Of a stretch of 64,000 nt of DNA, positions 34,490 through 41,822 are shown one piece after another. The position numbers and the translations under genes were made by a program. This stretch comes from Glycomyces sp. NRRL B-16210 (GTDB lineage: Bacteria; Actinomycetota; Actinomycetes; Mycobacteriales; Micromonosporaceae): contig NZ_JOGR01000002.1 in the NCBI RefSeq assembly GCF_000719515.1, positions 279,431 through 343,430 of the forward strand. Reading direction: 5' to 3'. The notes beneath the pieces are model-generated. The model made no database searches. It was not told the DNA's origin and saw nothing but the letters and a program-made list of their open reading frames with translations. Position 1 is the stretch's first letter. Each line of letters opens with the position of its first letter.

Positions 34490-35211
34490 CCGGCGAAGTC
34501 ACCATCCCGCTCCTGCCGTGCAGATCGATCGACGAGACCGCCGAGTTCTACCGGATGCTCGGCTTCGAGCTGACCCACCACCAGACCCGCCCGAACCCGT
34601 ACATCGCCATGGCCCGCGAGGACTGGCAACTCCACTTCTTCGGCATCGACGAACTCGACCCCGAAGGCAACATGGGCACCTGCCTCGTCTTCGTCCCCGA
34701 CACCGGCGCGCTCTGGGAGTCCTTCGCGGCGGGGATGCGCGCGGCGCACGGCAAACTCCTCGTCTCCGGCATCCCGAGGATGACCCGGCCCCGCAAGCGG
34801 GCCAACACCGGCAACATGGCCGGCTTCTCGGTCACCGACCCGAGCGGCAACGTGATCAGGATCTTCCCCCAGCAGGAGGACACCGAGCGGCAGGAACCCC
34901 CGAAGAGCCGCCTCGGCAGGACCCTCGTCAAGGCGATCGTCCTCGGCGAATCCAAAGGCGATGCGCCCCAGGCGATCAAGATCCTCGACGCGACCCTCGC
35001 GAAAAGCGCCGAGGAGGCCCCGGCGACCGAACTGGTCGAGGCCCTGGTCTACCGGGCCGAACTCGCCCTGCGAGAAGGCGACGAGCCCGGCACCGCCGCC
35101 CTGCTCGAACGCATTGAGGCAATTGAACTGTCCGAACAGGACCGCGAAGCGGTCGAAGCCGCACTCACAACCGCCGCGGACCTCGCCCGCCAACTCGCCG
35201 ACCAGTCCTGA
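34486..35211 (+). CDS. VOC (glyoxalase/bleomycin-resistance) protein with extra helical C-terminus
   Basis: Residues 1-125 form a VOC metal or ligand-binding domain (IPLLPCRSIDETAEFYRMLGFE, LHFFGIDELDPEG, FSVTDPSGNVIRIF). It resembles bleomycin-binding proteins, which lack the metal site. Residues 140-241 form an alpha-helical, acidic region with TPR-like repeats (AIKILDATLAKS, ALVYRAELALREGDEPGTAALL), an unusual addition. Translational coupling to the MarR gene suggests a resistance or sequestration role. Confidence 0.82.
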   Translation: MTGEVTIPLLPCRSIDETAEFYRMLGFELTHHQTRPNPYIAMAREDWQLHFFGIDELDPEGNMGTCLVFVPDTGALWESFAAGMRAAHGKLLVSGIPRMTRPRKRANTGNMAGFSVTDPSGNVIRIFPQQEDTERQEPPKSRLGRTLVKAIVLGESKGDAPQAIKILDATLAKSAEEAPATELVEALVYRAELALREGDEPGTAALLERIEAIELSEQDREAVEAALTTAADLARQLADQS

Positions 35212-35235
35212 CCGCCGCCGAACCTAGGAGGAGCC

Positions 35236-35574
35236 GTGCGCTTCCTGAAACTCGCCTCGAACCGGCTCGACCGGAGCGACGGCGACCCGTTCGTATGGCC
35301 CTACTGGGTCGACGTGAGCGTCACAGGGCCCGAACCGAAGGTCGCCCTCGCCGAAGGCGTGGCCCACGGCTCGGCCGGCGGGGTCTTCACCGTCGCCGCC
35401 GCACTCGAGGCCGGCAGCCGCAAGCACCTCGAACGCGCCGAAGGCGAATGGCTGGTGCCGTACCTGGAACGCCTGCAAGCCGGCGAGACCGTGACCGAAC
35501 AGGAACTCGTCGAGGCCTTCACCGCAAGGCACGGACGCGAACCCGAGACCTACGACTGGGAACTCCGGACCTGA
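35236..35574 (+). CDS. Conserved-looking hypothetical protein (112 aa)
   Basis: A GTG start follows a perfect AGGAGG site. The acidic product shows WPYWVDVSVTGPEPKVALAEGVAHGSAGGVF and a Glu-rich C-terminus (TVTEQELVEAFTARHG). I recognise no family. It sits 24 bases after the VOC gene and is probably the last gene of that operon. Confidence 0.6.
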   Translation: MRFLKLASNRLDRSDGDPFVWPYWVDVSVTGPEPKVALAEGVAHGSAGGVFTVAAALEAGSRKHLERAEGEWLVPYLERLQAGETVTEQELVEAFTARHGREPETYDWELRT

Positions 35575-35584
35575 GCCCCGACGT

Positions 35585-36436
35585 TCAATCGGCCTCGGCC
35601 AGCACATCGGCGATCATCCTGTGGCCCTGCGCCTCGAAGCCCCGATCCCCGATCTTGTGCGCCCAGCACGCCGTGCCGATCGCGGACCGGACGCGCTGGC
35701 GGAACCAGGCCCCGGGCTCGCGAGGGTCCGCGCCGTAACCGGACACGAACGCCTCCTCCGCACCCGGGTACGTGCGGAACTCCTGAACCGCCAAGCGCTC
35801 AAGGTCCTCGGCCGCCGGTCGCAGCGCCGCACGCCCCAAGTCGATGACCCGCAGCACCCCGTCGTCCATGAGCCAGTTCCGACCCTGCCAGTCCCCGTGC
35901 GTCGGAACGCAAACCGCGGCGGCCGCAGGCCAGCGCCGCACCAGGCCCCGCAGCGCCTCGGCCGCGTCCGGCGCGATCCGATGGGGTCCGTCCAACCACG
36001 CCAACGCCTTGGCGTTCATCTGCGCCTCGAAGTCCGGCTCCTCGAACGCCGCTTGCGCGTGGAAGACCCGGAGCAGCTCACCGGCCTGCACATAGGTGTC
36101 CATGTCCGCCGCCGCCGCGGTTCCCTGGACCAGCGCCCCCGGCAGGTACTCGGTCACCAGGATCTTCGCTTCGACGTCGGCGTGGAGCATCCTGGCGGCC
36201 CGGCCGCGCCGCACCCACGGCCCGGTCCACTCCCGGTGCGCACGGATCTCCCGCGCGATGTGCGTGTCCGAGGCGCCGCCCGCCTTGACGACGACGACCT
36301 GGTCGTTCACCCTCGTCTGTAGGACCGTGGTCTCGACCAGCCTCCAACTCAGATCGGCCTCGACCACGACGCCTGGCAGCCAGGCATCCACCAACTCGCG
36401 CTGGCGAAGGGAGAGCGCATCGAAAGGCCGGTTCAT
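35585..36436 (-). CDS. APH-type phosphotransferase
   Basis: The 283-residue kinase-fold protein has the ATP-binding Lys51 (VVVVKAGG), a catalytic loop THGDWQGRNWL (Asp182) and a metal-binding VIDLGRA (Asp199). This is the pattern of aminoglycoside/choline/homoserine-kinase-like enzymes. It lacks features that would predict aminoglycoside resistance. It converges with the hypothetical gene to its left, ten bases away. Confidence 0.85.
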   Translation of the reverse strand: MNRPFDALSLRQRELVDAWLPGVVVEADLSWRLVETTVLQTRVNDQVVVVKAGGASDTHIAREIRAHREWTGPWVRRGRAARMLHADVEAKILVTEYLPGALVQGTAAAADMDTYVQAGELLRVFHAQAAFEEPDFEAQMNAKALAWLDGPHRIAPDAAEALRGLVRRWPAAAAVCVPTHGDWQGRNWLMDDGVLRVIDLGRAALRPAAEDLERLAVQEFRTYPGAEEAFVSGYGADPREPGAWFRQRVRSAIGTACWAHKIGDRGFEAQGHRMIADVLAEAD

Positions 36437-36446
36437 CGAGGCAATC

Positions 36447-37123
36447 CTAGTGAGCGCGGGAGCGCCCGCATCCTGATTTCGTCTGCGCCCGAGCGATCTT
36501 GGCTATCGCGCCCAGTGCCTCTGACACTGCGACCGGATCGATCGCGGTGTCCGGCTTCGGCAACGCGACCCGCCAGGCGGCGATCTCGTCCTCGGTGAGG
36601 GCGGACACCGGCCGCGTGAGCTGCTCGAACAATTGCAGGATCTCGTAGTCGGCGAGCACCTTGGCCCACGCTTCGACCTCGGCTCCGAGCGTGACGGGGT
36701 GCGCGAGGCGGACCGAGGTGTCGTCAGCCGATCCGAACGGCTCGTCATCGTGGTCGGCGAACGTCCGGTCCTCGGCGAGCCGGACACGGCGGCATGGGCG
36801 CTCGTTCCGGGCCGGCGCAGACCGAACCGGTACGCGACCTCGTCGGGTCGACCGGAGCCCGGTCCATACGCCACCTTCCGGCGGGCGTCGAACGCCTCCA
36901 GCTCCACCAGCCATGCCGAGCGGCCGGTCTCGACCGTCTCGGGTGCCACCAGGACCGCCGGTCCGTCGAGTGGGGACACCCGCGCCCCGCGTTCTCCGGT
37001 GACGAACGCCCAAATAACGTTGAAGCCGAGATGCCAATACTGCTCCACGGCCGAGCGGAGCGTCCTGAACCGGTGCCCGAGCGGGGGAGTCGACCACTGC
37101 GCCACCCTCGCACCTCCCGGCAA
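36447..37123 (-). pseudogene. Frameshifted remnant, C-terminal DUF4132-like
   Basis: Two reading frames each look coding over half of this stretch. The 5' half (about 37123-36830) reads HRFRTLRSAVEQYWHLGFNVIWAFVTG-like sequence. The 3' half (about 36800-36447), in another frame, reads LAEDRTFADHDDEPFG, VRLAHPVTLG and LADYEILQLFEQLTRPV, which resembles the C-terminal end of DUF4132 (MolR-like) proteins. A frameshift near 36810 would join them. Most of a DUF4132 protein is absent, so this is either a decayed gene or a fusion of two fragments. Confidence 0.5.
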
Positions 37124-37137
37124 CGCCGGCCAAGCGG

Positions 37138-38013
37138 TTACGCCTGCGGAAACGCTTCGGGGTTCGCCGCCATGAACGCCTCGAAGCTGCGCGGAGCGTT
37201 TCCGGTGATGCGTTCGACCACGTCGGTCACCTCGCTGTACGAGCCTCCACCGATCGACGCGTACAACGACGCCAACTCGTCGGCGAGTTCCCCCGCGAGC
37301 CCGAAGCCGCGGAGCAGTTCGCCGAGGCCGCGCTCCGACATGCCGTTGAACCCGATCCGTTCCTCCGTCCCGGCGCTGAGCTTCGCGGCGACCTCGCTGT
37401 AGGCGATCGCTTCCGGGCCCGTGATCGGGAGCGTCTCGTTTCGGGCCAGATTCCCGGTGAGCAGCGTCGCCGCGCAGGCGGCGACGTCGTAGGCGTCGAT
37501 GAAGGCCACGGGCGCATCGCCCTCATGGCCCACGAGGTTCCCCTCCCCGTCTCTGAGACTCGCCGTAGGGCTCAGGAAGTTCTGCATGAAGCCCCCCGGC
37601 TGGAGGATCGTCCATTCCAGACCGGACTCCTTGAGGTGCGCTTCGATCGCGCCATGCCCGCCTTCGGACATGCGGCCGCCGATGCGCGCGTGGAGGACCG
37701 AGAGCTTGACGACGTAGCCCGCCCCGGCGCGCTTCGCCGCGTCGATCACGTTCTTCTCCCACCGGATCATCGGCTGCTCGCCGTTCTCGGTCTCGGCCTG
37801 CGCGCCGGGGGAGGCGAGGTAGACGCGGTCCACGCCCTCCATCGCCGCGGCGAGCGAGCCCGGGTCGTCGTAGTCGCCCACGGCGTAGTCGACGCCGAGC
37901 GCCTCTCCCTTCGCCTTGTCGCGAACCAGGGCCCTGAACTCGGCCCCGCACTCGACCAGTTGGCGTACAAGGTATCTGCCGGTGGAGCCGGTCGCTCCGG
38001 TCACGAGGATCAT
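37138..38013 (-). CDS. NmrA/azoreductase-like NAD(P)H-binding protein
   Basis: Motif VTGATGSTGRYLVRQL, then YAVGDYDDPGSLAAAMEGVDRVYLASP, KLSVLHA and LEWTILQPGGFMQN identify an NmrA-like atypical SDR of 291 aa, paralogous to the gene at 7395-8210. It is divergent from a TetR gene with two related palindromes between them, so it is most likely the TetR target and may detoxify quinones or electrophiles. Confidence 0.87.
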   Translation of the reverse strand: MILVTGATGSTGRYLVRQLVECGAEFRALVRDKAKGEALGVDYAVGDYDDPGSLAAAMEGVDRVYLASPGAQAETENGEQPMIRWEKNVIDAAKRAGAGYVVKLSVLHARIGGRMSEGGHGAIEAHLKESGLEWTILQPGGFMQNFLSPTASLRDGEGNLVGHEGDAPVAFIDAYDVAACAATLLTGNLARNETLPITGPEAIAYSEVAAKLSAGTEERIGFNGMSERGLGELLRGFGLAGELADELASLYASIGGGSYSEVTDVVERITGNAPRSFEAFMAANPEAFPQA

Positions 38014-38031
38014 GTCGCCTCCAGGATAAGT

Positions 38032-38086
38032 GGAAGATAATCTTCCGGTTGTAGACGACGATAACCTAAGCGGAAGCGAATCGTCC
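38032..38086. promoter_or_regulatory. Two operator sites in the NmrA-like/TetR divergent promoter
   Basis: GGAAGATAATCTTCC (38032-38046) is a perfect 15-base palindrome. GGAAGCGAATCGTCC (38072-38086) matches it at 12 of 15 positions, with centres 40 bases apart. The sites flank the two start codons at 38013 and 38101, the classical layout for TetR autoregulation plus control of the divergent enzyme. Confidence 0.8.
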
Positions 38087-38100
38087 AGTACCATCGAGGG

Positions 38101-38700
38101 ATGACCGCACCCGCCGCGACGCCCCGGCTGCGCGCCGACGCCCGACGCAACCGCGCCCGCATCGTCGCCGGGGCCGCCGCGCTCATCGGCGAACGCGGCC
38201 CCGACGTGCCGATGGAGGACATCGCCCAGCACGCGGGCGTCGGCGTCGGCACCCTCTACCGCCGCTTCCCCGACCGGCACAGCCTCATCCGCGAGGTCGC
38301 CGCCGAGATGTTCCGCGACGCGAGCCGCGCCGCGACCGAAGCCCTCGCCGCCTCGCCGACCGGCTGGGAAGCCCTGGTCCGACTCGTGCGCCACTGCGCC
38401 GACCCCGGCCTCGGCGCGCTCTCGGGCGCCCTGCGCCCCTGGCTCGCCGAGCACCGTGACCGCGACGAGGAACTGCGGGCCCTCACCGCCGCCTGGCTCG
38501 AAGGCTTCGAAGCTGCCGTCCACAAAGCACAATCCGAAGGCGCGATGCGCACCGACATCGACGGCGCGGACCTCCTGCGCTGCATCAGCCTCCTCACCTG
38601 CCGGATGCCCGAGCTGCCCGAGGACCGCAACCGCGAAGCCGCCCAGCGCTACCTCGACATCCTCATCGACGGCCTGCGCGCGAGCCCCGCGACGCGCTGA
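38101..38700 (+). CDS. TetR-family regulator
   Basis: 199 residues with the TetR helix-turn-helix ARIVAGAAALIGERGPDVPMEDIAQHAGVGVGTLYRRFPDRHSLI, followed by an all-helical ligand domain. It is divergent from the NmrA-like gene and probably binds the paired palindromes between them. Confidence 0.92.
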   Translation: MTAPAATPRLRADARRNRARIVAGAAALIGERGPDVPMEDIAQHAGVGVGTLYRRFPDRHSLIREVAAEMFRDASRAATEALAASPTGWEALVRLVRHCADPGLGALSGALRPWLAEHRDRDEELRALTAAWLEGFEAAVHKAQSEGAMRTDIDGADLLRCISLLTCRMPELPEDRNREAAQRYLDILIDGLRASPATR

Positions 38701-38758
38701 GCGGGCGAGACCCCAAACCATCCCGAACCATCCGCGAGAATCACTCCTGAAACACCTT

Positions 38759-38772
38759 GAAGAGCGCTCCCA
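38759..38772. promoter_or_regulatory. CebR-like operator upstream of the GH3 gene
   Basis: GAAGAGCGCTCCCA matches the CebR box TGGGAGCGCTCCCA at 11 of 14 positions, including AGCGCT and the whole right arm. It lies 84 bases before the GH3 start. In Streptomyces CebR controls a beta-glucosidase, which makes this site credible. Confidence 0.55.
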
Positions 38773-38856
38773 CGATGGACTTCACGCGACCGGTCCGTTA
38801 CTGTGTACCCAGGTTGGGGCCGTACCCGTCCGTTCATCCCTCAAGGAGCGAACCCC

Positions 38857-40752
38857 ATGGGCGCAAGCCTGCCCGCATTCGTCCGCCGCCCGGAGATTCT
38901 GTGGTCGGCGCTGGCCGTGGCGATCGCCGCCGCCGTCGTCACCGTGTTCCTCGTCGTCCCCGGCAACTCCGCGGACGCGCAGGTCTACCGCGATCCCGAG
39001 GCGCCGATCGCCGAACGCGTCGAAGACCTCGTCGGCCGCATGACGATCGAGGAGAAGGTCGGCCAGATGACCCAGGCCGTCGTCGGCGCGGTCGACGCGT
39101 ACCCCGGCGACATCACCGACCTCGGCATCGGCTCGCTCCTCAGCGGCGGCTCCGACGCCCTCCACGACACGCCCGAGGCGTGGGCCGAGATGATCGACGG
39201 CTACCAGCGGGACGCCCTCGACACGCGCCTGGGCATCCCGCTCGTCTACGGGATCGACGCCGTCCACGGCAACACCGCGCTCCCCGGCGCGGTGGTCTTC
39301 CCGCACAACATCGGCCTCGGCGCCGCCCACGATCCCGAACTCGCCGGTCGCGCCGCCGCGATCACCGCCGAGGAGACCCGCGTGGCCGGCGTCCACTGGA
39401 ACTTCGCGCCGTGCGTGTGCGTCGCGCGCGACAGCCGCTGGGGCCGCACGTACGAGTCCTACGGCGAGGACCCGGGACTCGCGGTCGAGTACGCCCCCTC
39501 GGTCGTCCAGGGCTACCAGGGCGACGACCTGACCGCGAACACGAGCGTCCTCGCCACCGCCAAGCACTACGTCGGCGACGGCGGCACCGAGTACGGCACT
39601 TCGACCACTGAGGACTACCTCCTTGACCAGGGCGTCGTCACCCTCACCGAAGCCGAGCTCCGCTCGATCCACCTGGCGCCCTTCCGGACCGCCGTGGACG
39701 CCGGGGTCGGCTCGGTCATGGTCTCGTTCTCCTCGGTCGACCTCGGCTACGGCCCGTTGAAGACCCACGGCGACGAGTACCTCATCTCCGGAGTCCTCAA
39801 GGGAGAACTGGGCTTCGACGGGTTCGTGGTCTCCGACTGGCAAGGCGTGGACCAGATCAGCGAGGACTACGCCGAATCGGTCCGCACCGCGATCAACGCG
39901 GGGATCGACATGGTCATGGTGCCCTTCGAATACCGCACCTTCATCTCCACGCTCCTGGCCGAGGTCGAGGCCGGTCGGGTGAGCGAGAGCCGCATCGACG
40001 ACGCCGTCTCGCGCATCCTCACCCAGAAGTTCGCCCTCGGCCTGTTCGAGCAGCCTTACGCCGACACGAGCGGGGCCGCCGACGTCGGCTCTGACGAGCA
40101 CCGCGCCGTCGCCCGCGAAGCCGCCGCCGCCTCCCAAGTCCTGCTGCGCAACGAGGACGACCTCCTGCCGCTCGCCGGCGACGAGTCGATCTACGTGGCC
40201 GGCTCCGGCGCCGACTCCCTCGGACGCCAGCTCGGCGGCTGGTCGGGCTCCTGGCAGGGCTCCGTCGAGGCGGTCAACGAGGGCACGAGCATCCTCGCCG
40301 GCCTCGAACAGGTCGCCCCCGGCGCCGCGATCACCTACAGCGAGGACGCCTCCGAGCCGATCGGCGACGCCGACGTCGGGATCGTCGTCGTCGCCGAAGA
40401 CCCCTACGCCGAAGGCCTCGGCGACGCCGGAGCGGGCGAGCACGACATGCTCGTGTCCGATGAGGACGCTGCGGCGATCGAGGCGGTCTGCGGCGAGATC
40501 GACTGCGTCGTCATCGTCGTCTCCGGCAGGCCCATCGAGATCGAACCGCACCTCGACGACGTGGACGCCCTCGTCGCGGCCTGGCTTCCCGGCTCCGAAG
40601 GCGCCGGCGTGGCCGACCCGCTCTTCGGCGAGACGCCTTACGACGGCAGGCTTCCGGTGAGCTGGCCCCGGCTCGTCGACGACGAGCCGCTGAACGTCGG
40701 CGACGACGGCTACGACCCGCTGTACCCGCTCGGATACGGCCTCCAGACCTGA
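38857..40752 (+). CDS. Exported GH3 beta-glucosidase
   Basis: The 631-residue protein has an N-terminal signal or anchor helix (about 12-36, ending ADAQ). A GH3 (beta/alpha)8 domain follows (RVEDLVGRMTIEEKVGQM, YGIDAVHGN, NFAPCVCVARDSRWGRTYESYGEDP, AKHYVGDGGT) with the nucleophile in FVVSDWQG (Asp327). Next comes the GH3 C-terminal alpha/beta sandwich (SQVLLRNEDDLLPL, AWLPGSEGAGVADPLFG). It releases glucose from cello-oligosaccharides or related glucans outside the cell. The ATG at 38857 follows AAGGAG. A terminator follows the stop. Confidence 0.92.
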   Translation: MGASLPAFVRRPEILWSALAVAIAAAVVTVFLVVPGNSADAQVYRDPEAPIAERVEDLVGRMTIEEKVGQMTQAVVGAVDAYPGDITDLGIGSLLSGGSDALHDTPEAWAEMIDGYQRDALDTRLGIPLVYGIDAVHGNTALPGAVVFPHNIGLGAAHDPELAGRAAAITAEETRVAGVHWNFAPCVCVARDSRWGRTYESYGEDPGLAVEYAPSVVQGYQGDDLTANTSVLATAKHYVGDGGTEYGTSTTEDYLLDQGVVTLTEAELRSIHLAPFRTAVDAGVGSVMVSFSSVDLGYGPLKTHGDEYLISGVLKGELGFDGFVVSDWQGVDQISEDYAESVRTAINAGIDMVMVPFEYRTFISTLLAEVEAGRVSESRIDDAVSRILTQKFALGLFEQPYADTSGAADVGSDEHRAVAREAAAASQVLLRNEDDLLPLAGDESIYVAGSGADSLGRQLGGWSGSWQGSVEAVNEGTSILAGLEQVAPGAAITYSEDASEPIGDADVGIVVVAEDPYAEGLGDAGAGEHDMLVSDEDAAAIEAVCGEIDCVVIVVSGRPIEIEPHLDDVDALVAAWLPGSEGAGVADPLFGETPYDGRLPVSWPRLVDDEPLNVGDDGYDPLYPLGYGLQT

Positions 40753-40758
40753 CCGCGC

Positions 40759-40787
40759 GCCTCGGCCGGGCACCGCCCGGCCGAGGC
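40759..40787. terminator. Bidirectional terminator between GH3 and CBM2 genes
   Basis: A perfect 13-bp stem (GCCTCGGCCGGGC and complement) with a 3-base loop begins seven bases after the GH3 stop. It lies just beyond the end of the convergent small ORF. Confidence 0.8.
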
Positions 40788-40793
40788 CGCGCC

Positions 40794-40916
40794 TCAGGCG
40801 TCGATCCAGCGGAACCGGGCCTGCCCGTCCTCGACGTGCAGCGGGAACTCCGCGATCGCCCGGTCCTGGTGGCGCAGGGTCCAGACCCAGCTCATGCAGC
40901 CCGCTTCGAGCCTCAT
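40794..40916 (-). CDS. Possible 40-aa protein overlapping the CBM2 gene
   Basis: An ATG at 40916 overlaps the stop of the CBM2 protein (ATGA) and opens a 40-residue frame with a Trp/Arg-rich sequence (SWVWTLRHQDRAIAEF). The 4-base overlap is typical of coupled genes here, and the tail is Trp-rich like small actinobacterial proteins. It could equally be the remnant of a longer gene. Confidence 0.35.
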   Translation of the reverse strand: MRLEAGCMSWVWTLRHQDRAIAEFPLHVEDGQARFRWIDA

Positions 40917-41560
40917 CTTCCGGTCGAACAGGTCACCGAGGACGGCAGTTCGAAGCCGCGGCGCACCTCGCCTTGGAACCCGACGACGGTGTTCTCGCCC
41001 GGTTCGAGCCGGCCGTTCCAGCTCTCGTTGGCGTACCAGTCGCCGCGGCGTTCCCGCATGCCCCAGTAGTGCCCGATGTCGAGGTCGTCGATGTCGAGAT
41101 CGATCTCCCACGAGTCGATCGCGACGTTCCCGGTGTTGACGATGTCCACCGTCACGCCGATCGACCGGTTCCACTCCTGATTGAGCGTCAACGTCACCGA
41201 GCACGCGACGGTGGCGGCCTCCTCGACCGCTCCGGTCGTGCTCGCCGGGGGAGAGGCGCTCGTGGTCGTCTCGGCGGGCGCCTCGGTGGTCGGCTCCGGC
41301 GAGGACTCGGGGGTCGGCACGGGCGCGGAATCGGCGGACGCGGCCGGGCCGTACGTGCTGGAGGGGCTCTCCTCCTCCGCGGACTGCCACGCGGTGTCGG
41401 GGCCCTCGATCGTGCCCACCGGTTCGCGCTCGGGGTCGTCGCCGAAGACCCCGAACTGCCACAGGGCGAGCAGGGCGACCACCGCTGAGAACATCCCGAG
41501 GCCTTGGAGCAGGCGGCCGTGGAGGCGACCGCCTTCGGTCGGACTGTGGTGCCGTCCCAT
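40913..41560 (-). CDS. Membrane-anchored protein with a CBM2-like C-terminal domain
   Basis: A single membrane helix (about 20-37, FSAVVALLALWQFGVFG) is followed by a long Ser/Thr/Pro/Glu linker (about 45-115) and a C-terminal domain (about 118-215) with CBM2-like strands (CSVTLTLNQEWNRSIGVTVDIVNTG, SWEIDLDIDDL, GENTVVGFQG) and a terminal Cys pair. It carries no catalytic domain, so it may tether cells to cellulose or xylan, or act as an accessory binding protein. The ATG at 41560 follows GGAAGG; an in-frame GTG three codons earlier is possible. Confidence 0.75.
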   Translation of the reverse strand: MGRHHSPTEGGRLHGRLLQGLGMFSAVVALLALWQFGVFGDDPEREPVGTIEGPDTAWQSAEEESPSSTYGPAASADSAPVPTPESSPEPTTEAPAETTTSASPPASTTGAVEEAATVACSVTLTLNQEWNRSIGVTVDIVNTGNVAIDSWEIDLDIDDLDIGHYWGMRERRGDWYANESWNGRLEPGENTVVGFQGEVRRGFELPSSVTCSTGR

Positions 41561-41822
41561 CCCCACCACCTTCCATTGAGGACAAATGAGCGGAATCGCA
41601 CTGGAGGGATGCAGCCGTTCCGCACCGGTCAGCCTACCTGGACCGGGCCCCCGCAGTGGTCCGCGCTGATTCGCCCCGATACCCGGTGAACTGGGATTTC
41701 AGCCCGACCTCGTGCCGTTTCGTCGCGTATCGCCGCCCCGGTCCCGCCTTGCGCTTCGAACCCATGCGCCCGGCTCGCTCCGGTCGCGGCCACCGTGGCG
41801 CTCAGCGGCCTAGACTGTGCCG

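Noticed and set aside
35585..36436. Aminoglycoside-resistance call for the phosphotransferase
   Set aside because: The kinase motifs fit the whole APH/choline-kinase superfamily; nothing points to antibiotic resistance.
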